Shown: one piece after another, positions 1 to 7,944 of the stretch
How the letters are laid out: each line of letters opens with the position of its first letter
Numbering within the stretch: position 1 is the stretch's first letter
Assembly (NCBI GenBank): GCA_020161215.1
Contig: JAIUOM010000011.1
Coordinates: 1-55,506, forward strand
Source: Pseudomonadota bacterium
GTDB taxonomy: Bacteria; Pseudomonadota; Gammaproteobacteria; Burkholderiales; Burkholderiaceae_C
Length of the DNA stretch: 55,506 nt
Reading direction: 5' to 3'
Program-made: the position numbers and the translations under genes
The notes under the pieces: model-generated
Database searches by the model: none
What the model saw: only the letters and a program-made list of their open reading frames with translations
What the model was told of the DNA's origin: nothing

Positions 1-418
1 AACCCTGATCGCGCGCGGCTGCCGCCTGCCCATCGTGTTTTTGACCGGCCACGGCGACGTCGAGCTGGCCGTGCAGGCGATGAAGCACGGTGCCTTCGAC
101 TTTCTGGAAAAGCCGTTCAAGGACCAGCGCCTGCTCGACATCGTCTCGGCCGCGCTGCGCCAGCGCGAGGTGGAGCTGGCCTCGCGCGAGCGCGCCGACC
201 AGGCCAGCGCTCGGCTGGCGCGCCTGTCCCCGCGCGAGACCGAGGTGGCCCGGCTGGTCGCCCAGGGCCTGCCCAACAAGCTGGTGGCGCGCGCTCTCGA
301 CATCAGCGAGAAAACCGTGCACATCCACCGCCAGCACGTCATGGAAAAGGCCGACGTGGGCAGCGCGGCCGAGTTGGCGCGCCTGATGCTGCAGGCGGAC
401 CCTGCGGCCTTGGACTAA
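1..418 (+). CDS. Response regulator, FixJ/LuxR type (5' end missing)
   Basis: The gene runs in from before the window; the visible reading frame begins at base 2. What remains is the second half of a CheY-like receiver domain followed by a LuxR-type helix-turn-helix. The receiver part shows the conserved Thr in FLTGHGDVE and the conserved Lys in the EKPF motif; the phosphoacceptor Asp lies outside the window. The DNA-binding part starts at LSPRETEVARLVAQG and contains the recognition helix region SEKTVHIHRQHVMEK. This arrangement is that of FixJ/TodT/StyR-type two-component regulators, which activate transcription after phosphorylation by a partner kinase. The partner is presumably upstream and unseen, so the target pathway cannot be named. 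The stop codon is TAA at 416-418. Confidence 0.9.
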   Translation, partial: TLIARGCRLPIVFLTGHGDVELAVQAMKHGAFDFLEKPFKDQRLLDIVSAALRQREVELASRERADQASARLARLSPRETEVARLVAQGLPNKLVARALDISEKTVHIHRQHVMEKADVGSAAELARLMLQADPAALD

Positions 419-441
419 GGCTCGGGGTCGGCCTGAGTGTA

Positions 442-463
442 TTTTGATATCAAAACAATAGCT
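442..463. repeat. Perfect AT palindrome with AATAGCT motif, downstream of the response regulator
   Basis: TTTTGATATCAAAA at 442-455 is a perfect 14-bp palindrome, followed at 457-463 by AATAGCT. Read on the minus strand the block is GAGTAGCTATTG followed by the palindrome, which resembles other AGCTAT-containing intergenic blocks in this window (11553-11586, 41382-41394, 42983-42995). It could be part of a dispersed repeat or a transcript-end structure for the upstream gene. The rest of 419-643 shows no convincing gene. Confidence 0.5.
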
Positions 464-643
464 ACTCACCATTTATTGACGACGACATCCGCCTATTTCT
501 TCAGTTGATCATGGCAGCAAGGAAATCTTCCCCTGACCCCAGTTTTCCTCAGTTCCCAGATCAGGTGCACCCGCACGTCCCACATCAGCCCAAGCAACCA
601 GCCAGGGCAGTTCTGCCGGGCTGTGGGCCATGGTTACCGCATT

Positions 644-1096
644 TCAGCTCAGCGTGCCTGCGCCATTCAGCGCCGAGACTGCGTTTGGCACCGCTTGCGC
701 CTTCAGCTTCTCCAGCACCCACTGCGCGCCGTCCGTACAGGCCATGCCCTCGGGGCGGTTCTTCACGCTGTCGATGGCCACCAGGAGTTGCGCCTTCGTC
801 TGCGCCAGGCGCGCCTGCATGGCGTCAATGTCGGCCAACTTGCGCTCCAGGCTGGCCAGCAACTCATCGTGTTCCCAACGGGCCTGGCTGTTTGGCAAAA
901 GGCTGCGGATGTCGTCCAGCGCAAAGCCGGCGCTTTGTGCGCTGGTGATGATTTCCAGCGTCCACAAGGCCTCCGGCCCGTACTCCCGGTAGCCGTTGGT
1001 CTTGCGCGCTACACCCTGGATCAGGCCGCTCGCCTCATAAAACCGGATGCGGGAAGGCGCCAGACCGCTTCGCCTGGCCAACTCACCAATTTTCAT
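644..1096 (-). CDS. MerR-family transcriptional regulator
   Basis: A 150-residue protein with the N-terminal MerR winged helix: MKIGELARRSGLAPSRIRFYE, a second helix-turn-helix part around NGYREYG, then a long dimerisation helix at about residues 78-115. The C-terminal effector region is short and has one visible Cys (in the segment GMACTDG), so it is not a four-Cys SoxR-type Fe-S sensor and not an obvious metal-binding MerR. The gene is divergent from the DJ-1/ADC/SDR genes. Between them lies a promoter with the 19-bp spacer that MerR proteins act on, so regulation of that operon is likely (inference). The inducer is unknown; the enzymes next door suggest a reactive carbonyl or an organic compound. 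Confidence 0.9.
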   Translation of the reverse strand: MKIGELARRSGLAPSRIRFYEASGLIQGVARKTNGYREYGPEALWTLEIITSAQSAGFALDDIRSLLPNSQARWEHDELLASLERKLADIDAMQARLAQTKAQLLVAIDSVKNRPEGMACTDGAQWVLEKLKAQAVPNAVSALNGAGTLS

Positions 1097-1114
1097 GGGA
1101 ACCCCATATTTCTC

Positions 1115-1145
1115 TTGACTATGAAGTTAACTTTAATCTTAGAGT
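1115..1145 (+). promoter_or_regulatory. MerR-type promoter/operator for the DJ-1 operon
   Basis: A TTGACT -35 box (1115-1120) and a TAGAGT -10-like box (1140-1145) are separated by 19 bp instead of the usual 17. The palindrome AAGTTAACTT (1124-1133) sits in the middle of the spacer. Overlong spacers with a central dyad are the hallmark of promoters activated by MerR-family proteins through DNA distortion, and the core resembles SoxR-type operators. The element is about 80 bp before the DJ-1 start codon and about 20 bp from the start of the divergent merR gene, so the regulator may also control itself. Confidence 0.65.
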
Positions 1146-1222
1146 TCACGCTTCGTCAAGTAAAAACACCGTCAAGAAGAATTTTTGACCGCCCCTGCGC
1201 CCATTGAATCGACGGAACTCCT

Positions 1223-2032
1223 ATGAAGACCTTCTGGAAACATGTCATGGCATTGATCGCGGTATCCCACCTGGCCCTGGCCGGGCCTGCGCTGTCGCAA
1301 GCCTTGTCGCCCGCGCCGGCCACTGCAACACGCGTGCTGGTGGTGGTGACCAACCACGCCGACTACCCCAGCCGTGCGGACAAGACGGGTTTGTGGCTGA
1401 CCGAGCTGACCCACTTCTGGGACGCAATGCAGGCCGCAGGCATCGACATGGACATCGCCAGCCCCGCCGGCGGCATGAGCCCGCTGGACGAGCGCAGCCT
1501 GGGCTGGCTCTACCTTGACGATGCGGCAAGGGCGCACCTGCGCGACCCGGTGTTCATGGAGCGCCTGGCCCACACCCGCCGCGCTGCCGACGTCGAGCCC
1601 TCAGCCTACGCGGCGATCTATTTCACCGGCGGCCACGGCACGATGTGGGACTTTCGCGATGCGCCCGCGCTCAAGCGGCTGGCGCAGGCCATTTATCACC
1701 AAGGCGGCGTGGTGTCTGCCGTCTGCCACGGCAATGCCGCGCTGCTGCAATTGCAAGACACCGATGGGCGGCCACTGATCGCTGGCCGCCGGGTGACGGG
1801 GTTCTCCAACCTGGAGGAGCACTTGTCTGGCGTGATGAGCCAGGTGCCCTTCTTGCTGCAGGACGCCATGGAGGCGGCGGGCGCCCGGTACGAGAAAGCC
1901 TGGCTGCCCTTTACCGCCTTTGCGGTCACCGACGGGCGGCTTGTCACCGGGCAGAACCCGCAATCGGGCAAAGCAGTTGCCGAGCAGGTGCTGGCGCTGT
2001 TGCGCGCACAGCCTGCGGCAGCGTTGAACTAG
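1223..2032 (+). CDS. Secreted DJ-1/PfpI (Hsp31-like) family protein
   Basis: A 269-residue protein of the type 1 glutamine amidotransferase-like (DJ-1/PfpI) superfamily. A signal peptide is visible: a basic MKTFWKH start, a hydrophobic core, and a likely cleavage after ALSQA, so it is probably periplasmic. The family nucleophile elbow is present as VSAVCHGNA with Cys168 followed by His. TGLWLTEL and GGHGTMWDF are typical of the Hsp31/YDR533C branch, some members of which are glyoxalase III or deglycase-like. It is the first gene of the MerR-controlled operon; the next gene starts 30 bp on. A role in handling reactive aldehydes is inference; the exact reaction is unknown. Confidence 0.85.
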   Translation: MKTFWKHVMALIAVSHLALAGPALSQALSPAPATATRVLVVVTNHADYPSRADKTGLWLTELTHFWDAMQAAGIDMDIASPAGGMSPLDERSLGWLYLDDAARAHLRDPVFMERLAHTRRAADVEPSAYAAIYFTGGHGTMWDFRDAPALKRLAQAIYHQGGVVSAVCHGNAALLQLQDTDGRPLIAGRRVTGFSNLEEHLSGVMSQVPFLLQDAMEAAGARYEKAWLPFTAFAVTDGRLVTGQNPQSGKAVAEQVLALLRAQPAAALN

Positions 2033-2062
2033 TCCACCCGCCCCCACTTGGAGCACCTCGGC

Positions 2063-3049
2063 ATGAACCACGGCACACCCCTGGCAACCTTCGACCGGGC
2101 ATCAGGCCCGGCCCGCCACCCCGCCGGCGCAGCCCACCCGCCCGAGCCCACCGAGCCGGGGCTAACCACGATCCACATGGCGGGCCAGCAGGTGCCGGTG
2201 GTCAAGGGCGGCTTGTACGACCGGTTTCGCTCCAACCCGCCGCTGGCGGTCATCGCTGCCGAGGCGCCCGAGCTGGACTTGAGCTGGTTCAAGCAGCTCA
2301 AAAAAGAGAAGGTGGACATCGGCTTCGAATCCTTCTCGCCCAACTTCTACTACCAAAACAGCCGAGTCACGGCCATCTTCACGGCCGACCTGGGGCGGCT
2401 CAGGTCGCTAATGCCGGCCAGGGTTCTGGAGACTGTTCAGCCGCTGCAGGTCTGGCCGGGCCGTGGCCTGGTGGCACTGACTGCGTACACCTACCGTTAC
2501 TGCGACAACGACAGCTACAACGAGATCGGTTTGTCCGTCATCACCAACCGTCCTGGATCGACCAGCTTCGGGCCCTTCACGCTGCTGTGCCAATCGATGT
2601 CAAACGACTTCTGGGGCTATGTGCTCAAGCTGCCGGTGGATACCGAGCTGGCGCGTGTGCGGGGCGTGGTCGGCTACAACCTGCCCAAGTGGCTGACTGA
2701 AATCAACTACAGGGAGACCGCCCAGTCGGTCGTGGTGGAGGTGTTCGACAGCGTGACCCGAGAGCTCGACTTCACCCTCGAAACTCAAAAACTGAGCAAC
2801 CTGTCCGGCAAGCAAACCCTGGTGGCGAACAGCTTCACCAACGTCGACCAGCAGGGGCAGCTGACCTCGGGCTACTCGGTGTCCCGCCAGCTCAGTCACG
2901 CCAGCAGTTCGAGCGCCAAGTCCGTCCGGCTGACGCTGACCGACGGCAGCATGTCCAGCTACATCAAGGCGCTGGACCTGGGCAAGCTGGTGAAGTACGA
3001 GTACGTGCCCAAGTTCCAGGGTGCCTTGTACGCCCCCAAACCGCTTTGA
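2063..3049 (+). CDS. Acetoacetate decarboxylase-family protein
   Basis: A 328-residue protein whose central and C-terminal part has the acetoacetate decarboxylase (ADC) fold signature: TYRYCDNDSYNEIG, FGPFTLLCQSMSND and RGVVGYNLPKWLTEINY. The Lys of the PKWL motif (Lys209) aligns with the Schiff-base Lys115 of the clostridial enzyme. The neighbouring Lys116, which lowers the pKa there, is Trp here. Such ADC-like proteins may decarboxylate, or may do aldolase or dehydratase chemistry on 2-oxo acids, so the substrate is open. ATG 2063 is chosen because a GGAG sits 9-12 bp upstream; an in-frame TTG at 2048 is less likely. No signal peptide is seen, so it is cytoplasmic, unlike the preceding DJ-1 protein. 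Confidence 0.85.
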   Translation: MNHGTPLATFDRASGPARHPAGAAHPPEPTEPGLTTIHMAGQQVPVVKGGLYDRFRSNPPLAVIAAEAPELDLSWFKQLKKEKVDIGFESFSPNFYYQNSRVTAIFTADLGRLRSLMPARVLETVQPLQVWPGRGLVALTAYTYRYCDNDSYNEIGLSVITNRPGSTSFGPFTLLCQSMSNDFWGYVLKLPVDTELARVRGVVGYNLPKWLTEINYRETAQSVVVEVFDSVTRELDFTLETQKLSNLSGKQTLVANSFTNVDQQGQLTSGYSVSRQLSHASSSSAKSVRLTLTDGSMSSYIKALDLGKLVKYEYVPKFQGALYAPKPL

Positions 3050-3084
3050 GCGCCCCCCGCAACCTTGGTGCAGAAAGGACAGTC

Positions 3085-4017
3085 ATGCAAACGATTTTGG
3101 GCGCCACCGGCCAGATCGCCGTCGAGTTGGCCCGTGAGCTGCAGCGCAGCCAATCCCGCACGCTGAGGCTGGTAAGCCGCAACCCGCGCCAGGTCAACGG
3201 CACCGATGAGCTGGTGTCCGCCAATCTGCTCGACGCCGAGCAAACGGCCCTGGCCGTGCGGGGCAGCGATGTCGTGTACTTCACCGCCGGCCTGCCGCCG
3301 GACTCGGCGCTGTGGGAGTCCCAGTTCCCCACGATGCTGCGCAACGCCCTCGATGGGTGCCGCGCGGCGGGCGCCAGCTTTGTCTACTTCGACAACACCT
3401 ACATGTACCCGCAGGACGATCGCCTGCTGACGGAGGACGCGCCTTTCGAGCCCCATGGCCGCAAAGCCAAGGTCAGGGCCGCGATGGCCTCGATGGTGCT
3501 GGCCGAAATGGCGCGTGGCGACATCCCCGTGCTCATCGGGCGAGCGCCCGAGTTTTACGGACCGGGCAAGACACAGAGCTTCACGAACACGCTGGTGATC
3601 GAGCCGATCAAGCTCGGCCACAAGCCTCGCGTGCCTGTGCGTGACGATACCCGCCGAACCCTGATCTGGACGCCGGATGCCAGCCGAGCCCTGGCGGCGC
3701 TGGGCAACGCGCCAGACGCCTTCGGCCAGACCTGGCATCTGCCCTGCGACGACGACCGGCTGACCTACAAGCAGTTTGTCGCTCTGGCCGCCGAGGTGTT
3801 TGGCCGCGCGCCGGAGTACAGCGTCATCAGCAGCCTGGCCATGACGGTGGCGGGGCTCTTCAAGAAGGAAGCCCGGGAGATCAAGGAGTTGCTGCCGCGA
3901 TACCGGCAGGACAACCTGCTCGACTCGACCAAGTTCAAACAGCGTTTCCCGGACTTCGTGGTGACCACCTACAAGGACGGGCTGCGGCAGATCCAGGCGC
4001 AGGCAAAGATCGCCTAG
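3085..4017 (+). CDS. NAD(P)-dependent epimerase/dehydratase-like extended SDR
   Basis: A 310-residue Rossmann protein. The nucleotide-binding glycine motif is right at the N-terminus (ILGATGQIA, residues 4-12), followed by an Arg-rich beta2 end (LVSRNPRQV) that favours NADP. The pattern FVYFDNTYMYPQDD and the C-terminal half match atypical extended SDRs. I do not see a clean YxxxK catalytic pair: the Tyr-rich NTYMYP is followed by HGRKAKVRA. The start at 3085 is supported by AGAAAGGA just upstream; a TTG at 3046 overlapping the previous stop is rejected. It is the last gene of the MerR-controlled operon, 35 bp after the ADC-like gene, and may reduce or isomerise the product of that enzyme (inference). 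Confidence 0.8.
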   Translation: MQTILGATGQIAVELARELQRSQSRTLRLVSRNPRQVNGTDELVSANLLDAEQTALAVRGSDVVYFTAGLPPDSALWESQFPTMLRNALDGCRAAGASFVYFDNTYMYPQDDRLLTEDAPFEPHGRKAKVRAAMASMVLAEMARGDIPVLIGRAPEFYGPGKTQSFTNTLVIEPIKLGHKPRVPVRDDTRRTLIWTPDASRALAALGNAPDAFGQTWHLPCDDDRLTYKQFVALAAEVFGRAPEYSVISSLAMTVAGLFKKEAREIKELLPRYRQDNLLDSTKFKQRFPDFVVTTYKDGLRQIQAQAKIA

Positions 4018-4057
4018 CGCTTGGGTGCAGCGCTTTCAGCGGGCTTGGCACCAGCCC
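4016..4057. terminator. Possible bidirectional terminator between convergent genes
   Basis: Two small hairpins fill the 41-bp space between the SDR gene and the convergent garD: AGCGCT/AGCGCT with a 7-nt loop (4016-4034, followed by TTTC) and GGGCT/AGCCC with a 7-nt loop (4041-4057). There is no long T-tract, so the call is weak. Confidence 0.35.
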
Positions 4058-4058
4058 C

Positions 4059-5627
4059 TCACGTCACCGGCGCCGGATTGAACAGCACCAGCGCGTTGTG
4101 CAGCTTCCAGTGCTCGGCCCAGGTTTTGCGGCCGCTGGCGACGTCGAGCAGCAGGCGGAACAGCTCCATCCCGGCTTCTTCAATGCTCTGCTCGCCATCG
4201 GCGATGCGGCCGGCGTTGACGTCCATCAGGTCGTGCCAGCGGCGGGCCAGGTCGCTGCGGGTGGCGACTTTGACCACGGGCACCGCCGCCAAACCGTAAG
4301 GCGTGCCACGGCCGGTGGTGAAGACGTGCACGTTCATGCCGGCGGCCAGTTGCAGCGTGCCGCAAATGAAGTCGCTGGCGGGGGTGGCGGCAAAGACCAG
4401 GCCTTTTTGATCGGCCTTGAGCTTTTCACCGGGCGGCAGCACGCTGCTGATGGCGGCGGTTCCGCTTTTGATGACGCTGCCCATGGCTTTTTCGGCGATG
4501 TTCGACAGGCCGCCCGCCTTGTTGCCGGGGGTGGTGTTGGCGGCCCGGTCGACGCGCGCGCGCTCCAGGTAGTCGTCGTACCAGCCCAGCTCGCGCACCA
4601 CGTCTTTCGCCACCTGGGGGGTGGCGGCGCGGGAGGTGAGTTGCTCCACGGCGTCGCGCACCTCGGTGTTTTCGCTGAACATGATGGTGCCGCCAGCGCG
4701 CACCACCAAGTCGGCCATGCTGCCCACGGTCGGGTTGGCGGTGACGCCTGAAAACGCGTCGCTGCCGCCGCATTGCACGCCCACCACCAGGTGGCTGGCG
4801 GGCACGGTCTGGCGGCGGCGGGCGTTCAGGCGCGCCAGAATGGGTTTGGCGCGTGCCACGATGTCGTCGACCATCGACATGAAGCCGATGTGCGATTCGT
4901 GCTGCAGGGTGACGGTGTCGGGTCCGGCGTCGGGCTGGCGCGCATCGCGCACGGGGATGGTGCCGGGGGGCAACAGGCGGTCGGGCTGCAGCTTTTCGCA
5001 GCCCAGGCTGACAACCAGCACCTCGCCGCCAAAATTGGGGTTCAGGCTGATGTGGCGCAGGGTGCGGATGGGAATCTCGGCGCCCGGCGCGTCAATGGCC
5101 ACGCCGCAGCCGTAGGTGTGCTCCAGTGCCACCACGCCATCGACCCGGGGGAACTGCGGCAGCAGCTCGGTGCGGATGCGCTCGGCGGCCACATCGACCA
5201 CACCCGCCACGCACTGCACGGTGGTGGTGATGGCCAGCAGGTTGCGCGTGCCGACCGAACCGTCGGCGTTGACATAGCCCTCAAACGTGTAGCCGGTGAG
5301 CGGCGCCCACTCGGGCGCGGATACGGTGGCCATGGGCAGGCCCTGCAGCTCGCGCGCGGCGGGCATGTCGGTGATGCGCTCGTGCACCCAGCTGCCTGCG
5401 GGGACCGGCTGGCGCGCATAGCCCACCGGCACGTTGTAGCGGCGCACCACCCCACCCTGCTCAATGTCGACCAGCGCCACCTTGTGGCCCTGGGGCACCT
5501 TCTCGCGCAGCACCAGACCGCCCGGCAACTCGGTGCCCGCAGGCAGGCCGCCGTCGTTGGCGACGATGGCCACGTTGTCGGCCGGGTGCATGCGGATGGT
5601 GATGGGGGGGCGGGTGGTGGTGGTCAT
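4059..5627 (-). CDS. garD: Galactarate dehydratase (UxaA/GarD family)
   Basis: A 522-residue protein, the same length as E. coli GarD (523). It dehydrates galactarate (meso-galactaric acid) to 5-dehydro-4-deoxy-D-glucarate. It starts with an SAF domain (about residues 10-90: [23 protein letters not shown]-like VPQGHKVAL). The catalytic UxaA-type part follows with [78 protein letters not shown] and the C-terminal end [11 protein letters not shown], all very close to GarD. It is the last gene of the hexarate operon, 75 bp after the hydroxyacid dehydrogenase. A second, unrelated galactarate dehydratase lies upstream at 7945-9066. Confidence 0.95.
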   Translation of the reverse strand: MTTTTRPPITIRMHPADNVAIVANDGGLPAGTELPGGLVLREKVPQGHKVALVDIEQGGVVRRYNVPVGYARQPVPAGSWVHERITDMPAARELQGLPMATVSAPEWAPLTGYTFEGYVNADGSVGTRNLLAITTTVQCVAGVVDVAAERIRTELLPQFPRVDGVVALEHTYGCGVAIDAPGAEIPIRTLRHISLNPNFGGEVLVVSLGCEKLQPDRLLPPGTIPVRDARQPDAGPDTVTLQHESHIGFMSMVDDIVARAKPILARLNARRRQTVPASHLVVGVQCGGSDAFSGVTANPTVGSMADLVVRAGGTIMFSENTEVRDAVEQLTSRAATPQVAKDVVRELGWYDDYLERARVDRAANTTPGNKAGGLSNIAEKAMGSVIKSGTAAISSVLPPGEKLKADQKGLVFAATPASDFICGTLQLAAGMNVHVFTTGRGTPYGLAAVPVVKVATRSDLARRWHDLMDVNAGRIADGEQSIEEAGMELFRLLLDVASGRKTWAEHWKLHNALVLFNPAPVT

Positions 5628-5702
5628 GACGGTGGCTGGTGACGCCGGGCGGAGCCGAATTCAGCCCGAACGGCGATAAAGGTGGGATGGCTGCAACGCC
5701 GC

Positions 5703-6668
5703 TCAGGTTCCCACTGCACTGGGCAGCGGTTGGCCGGCAAAAAAGGCGTTCAGGTTGTCCAGCACCCGCTGGGCCATGGCCTGGCGGGTTTGCTCGGTGG
5801 CGCTGGCGATGTGGGGGGCCAGCACCACGTTGTCGAGCTGGCGCAGGGCTTCGGACACTTGGGGCTCTTGGGCATAAACGTCCAAGCCAGCGCCAGCGAT
5901 ACCGCCACTTTGCAAGGCGGCAATCAGCGCGTCTTCGTCGATCACGCTGCCGCGCGCCACGTTGACCAGATAGCCCTTCGGCCCCAACGCCGCCAGCACC
6001 TCGGCGTTGATCAGGTGGCGCGTTTCAGCACCGCCGGCGGTGATGACGACCAGAAAGTCGGCCCAGCGCGCCAGCTCGGTCAGGCGGGGTTCGTGCGCCC
6101 AGGACGCATCGGCCACGGGGCGACGGCTGTGGTAACGCACGGCCATGTCAAAACCCGCAGAGCGCTGCGCAATGGTGCGGCCGATACGCCCCAAACCCAC
6201 AATGCCCAGCCGCGCACCACTGACCTTGAAGCCCAGCGGAAACGGCTGCGGCGGCTGCGCCACCCAGTGGCCAGCGCGCACGTAGCGGTCGGCCTGGGCG
6301 ATGCGGCGCCCAGCGCCCAACAGCAGCGCAAAGGCCATGTCGGCCACGCAGTCGTTCAGCACGTCGGGCGTGTACCCCACGGCGATGCCGCGCGCGGCGG
6401 TGTGGGTGGTATCGAACTTGTCCAGTCCGACGCCGAAGCTGGAAATCACGCGCAAACTCGGCATCGCGTCGATCACGGCGTTGGTCACGCCGTGAGCAGC
6501 CGAGCTGAGCAGCCCCACAAACTCGCCCCCACGCACGGCCAGCAACGCATCGCGCTCGGGTCCTGCCGGTGGCGCCAGCGTGATGTCGTACGCAGCCTGA
6601 AGGCGCTCGTTCAGCCAGGGGGTGAGAGGCAGCAGTTGCAGGACTTGGGGGCGTGGGGACTGGGTCAT
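5703..6668 (-). CDS. D-isomer-specific 2-hydroxyacid dehydrogenase
   Basis: A 321-residue NAD(P)-dependent 2-hydroxyacid dehydrogenase. The Rossmann motif GLGRIG is at 158-163. The catalytic triad is visible as Arg239 (NVARGSVIDE), Glu268 (DVYAQEP) and His286 (LAPHIASAT). The protein resembles the glyoxylate/hydroxypyruvate reductase and 2-ketogluconate reductase group. In this operon it may reduce a 2-oxo or tartronate-semialdehyde-like side product, but the 2-oxoglutarate-semialdehyde route does not need it. The reading frame is open further upstream to about 6995. ATG 6668 is preferred because homologous sequence begins there and the upstream part overlaps the preceding Bug gene and a repeat. 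No strong Shine-Dalgarno is seen. Confidence 0.85.
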   Translation of the reverse strand: MTQSPRPQVLQLLPLTPWLNERLQAAYDITLAPPAGPERDALLAVRGGEFVGLLSSAAHGVTNAVIDAMPSLRVISSFGVGLDKFDTTHTAARGIAVGYTPDVLNDCVADMAFALLLGAGRRIAQADRYVRAGHWVAQPPQPFPLGFKVSGARLGIVGLGRIGRTIAQRSAGFDMAVRYHSRRPVADASWAHEPRLTELARWADFLVVITAGGAETRHLINAEVLAALGPKGYLVNVARGSVIDEDALIAALQSGGIAGAGLDVYAQEPQVSEALRQLDNVVLAPHIASATEQTRQAMAQRVLDNLNAFFAGQPLPSAVGT

Positions 6669-6767
6669 CGGTGCAATCAAGGAATCAAATGGAGGACTGG
6701 TAACGGCAATAGTTTGGACCGTCGTGGGTTGGGAGTTTTTCCTTAACGCGCCAACCCTTTCGTTCAA

Positions 6768-6888
6768 ATGGCCGCGGAGCAGGCCGTGCCAGCTGACGCC
6801 GCGGGCGGGGTCTCCCTGGCGGCTGGCGTCGCCCCTTGAGGGGGAGGCGAAGCGGAACGAAGTCCGCGCAGCCTGGGGTGGGCTGTGT
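6768..6888. repeat. Structured intergenic repeat, copy A
   Basis: This GC-rich block lies between a Bug gene and the hydroxyacid dehydrogenase gene. It begins with ATGGCCGCGGAGCAGGCC (6768-6785), identical to 13024-13041, and continues with shared pieces (GGGGTCTCCC, GGCTGGCG, CCCCTTGAG, then AGCCTGGGG near the Bug stop). CCCC-TTGA-GGGG at 6832-6843 is a hairpin. Both copies end at the 3' end of a Bug gene. It may be a dispersed intergenic element that folds in the operon mRNA. Confidence 0.7.
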
Positions 6889-7854
6889 TCATTCCACCGT
6901 GATCCGCCGCGACTTGATGATTTCGGCGTACTTCGCGCGATCGTCCGCAATGGTTTTGGCAAACGCCACAGGCGTGCTGCCGCCGGGCACAGCACCCAGG
7001 CCAGCCAGCTTGGCGTTGACGTCGGGTTTGGCGATGGTCTCGCGCACGTCGGCCGAGATGCGCTCGACCAGTTCGGGCGGCGCGCCGGCCGGTGCCAGCA
7101 GGCCGATCCAAGACACGCTGTTGAAGCCTTTCAAACCCGATTCGGCCAGCGTGGGCACATCCGGCAAGGCGGCCACGCGCTTGCCGCTGGTCACGGCCAG
7201 GGCGCGCAGCTTGCCGGCCTTGATATGGGCGCTGGCCTCCAGCACCGTCATGAACGAGGCCTGCACGTGGCCGGCCAGCAGGTCGGCCACGGCCGGGCCG
7301 CCACCGCGATACGGCACGTGCAGGATAAAGGTACCCGAGGCGTCCTTGAACAACTCGGCCGCCAGGTGCGGCGCGCCGCCCGCGCCCGAGCTGCTGTAGT
7401 TCAGCTTGCCGGGCTGCGACTTGGCCAGGGCAATGAACTCCTGCACCGTCTTGGCCGGCACCTTGGGGTTGACCATCATGGCCAGGGGCAGCTCGGCGAT
7501 CATCGAGATCGGCGCAAACGCCTTGTCCGGGTCGAACGGCATGCGCGGGTACAGCGACGGGTTGATGGCCTGCGTGCCGATGTTGCCCACCAACAAGGTG
7601 TAGCCATCGGGTTTGGCCTTGGCCACAAAGTCGGCCCCGACCTGGCCGGCCGCGCCGCCCTTGTTGTCGACGACCACCGGTTGACCCCATTTGCGCGACA
7701 GCTGCTCGGCCATGATGCGCGCACCGGTATCGGTGCCGCCGCCGGGCGGGAACGGCACCACCAGGGTGACGGCCCGGTCGGGCCAGTGGGCTTGCGCTGC
7801 GGCGACCGTGGCAACAGCAACAAGGGCCAACGCGGTGAGGGACTGCTTCAGCAT
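6889..7854 (-). CDS. Bug-type (TctC family) tripartite tricarboxylate transporter substrate-binding protein
   Basis: A 321-residue periplasmic solute-binding protein. It has a signal peptide with a likely cleavage after VAAAQA, then the Bug signature WPDRAVTLVVPFPPGGGTD, the conserved VDNKGGAAGQVG loop, and the HVPYRGGGPAVADLLAGHV segment. Bug proteins bind carboxylates such as organic acids and aromatic acids and hand them to TctAB-type permeases, or act as sensors. No TctA or TctB gene is in the window. Because it is embedded between hexarate dehydratase genes, a sugar diacid is the expected ligand (inference). AGGAA precedes the ATG. Confidence 0.92.
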   Translation of the reverse strand: MLKQSLTALALVAVATVAAAQAHWPDRAVTLVVPFPPGGGTDTGARIMAEQLSRKWGQPVVVDNKGGAAGQVGADFVAKAKPDGYTLLVGNIGTQAINPSLYPRMPFDPDKAFAPISMIAELPLAMMVNPKVPAKTVQEFIALAKSQPGKLNYSSSGAGGAPHLAAELFKDASGTFILHVPYRGGGPAVADLLAGHVQASFMTVLEASAHIKAGKLRALAVTSGKRVAALPDVPTLAESGLKGFNSVSWIGLLAPAGAPPELVERISADVRETIAKPDVNAKLAGLGAVPGGSTPVAFAKTIADDRAKYAEIIKSRRITVE

Positions 7855-7944
7855 GGAACTTGGTTCCTGGGGGATTGTTCGGTGAGTAAATTGCGTCTCT
7901 TGACCAGCTGGGCCTGGCGGATGAGGTGCACGACCACGGAGGCC

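Noticed and set aside
505..948. Plus-strand open frame overlapping the MerR gene
   Set aside because: The translation has no domain features and the overlapping MerR gene is clear on the other strand.
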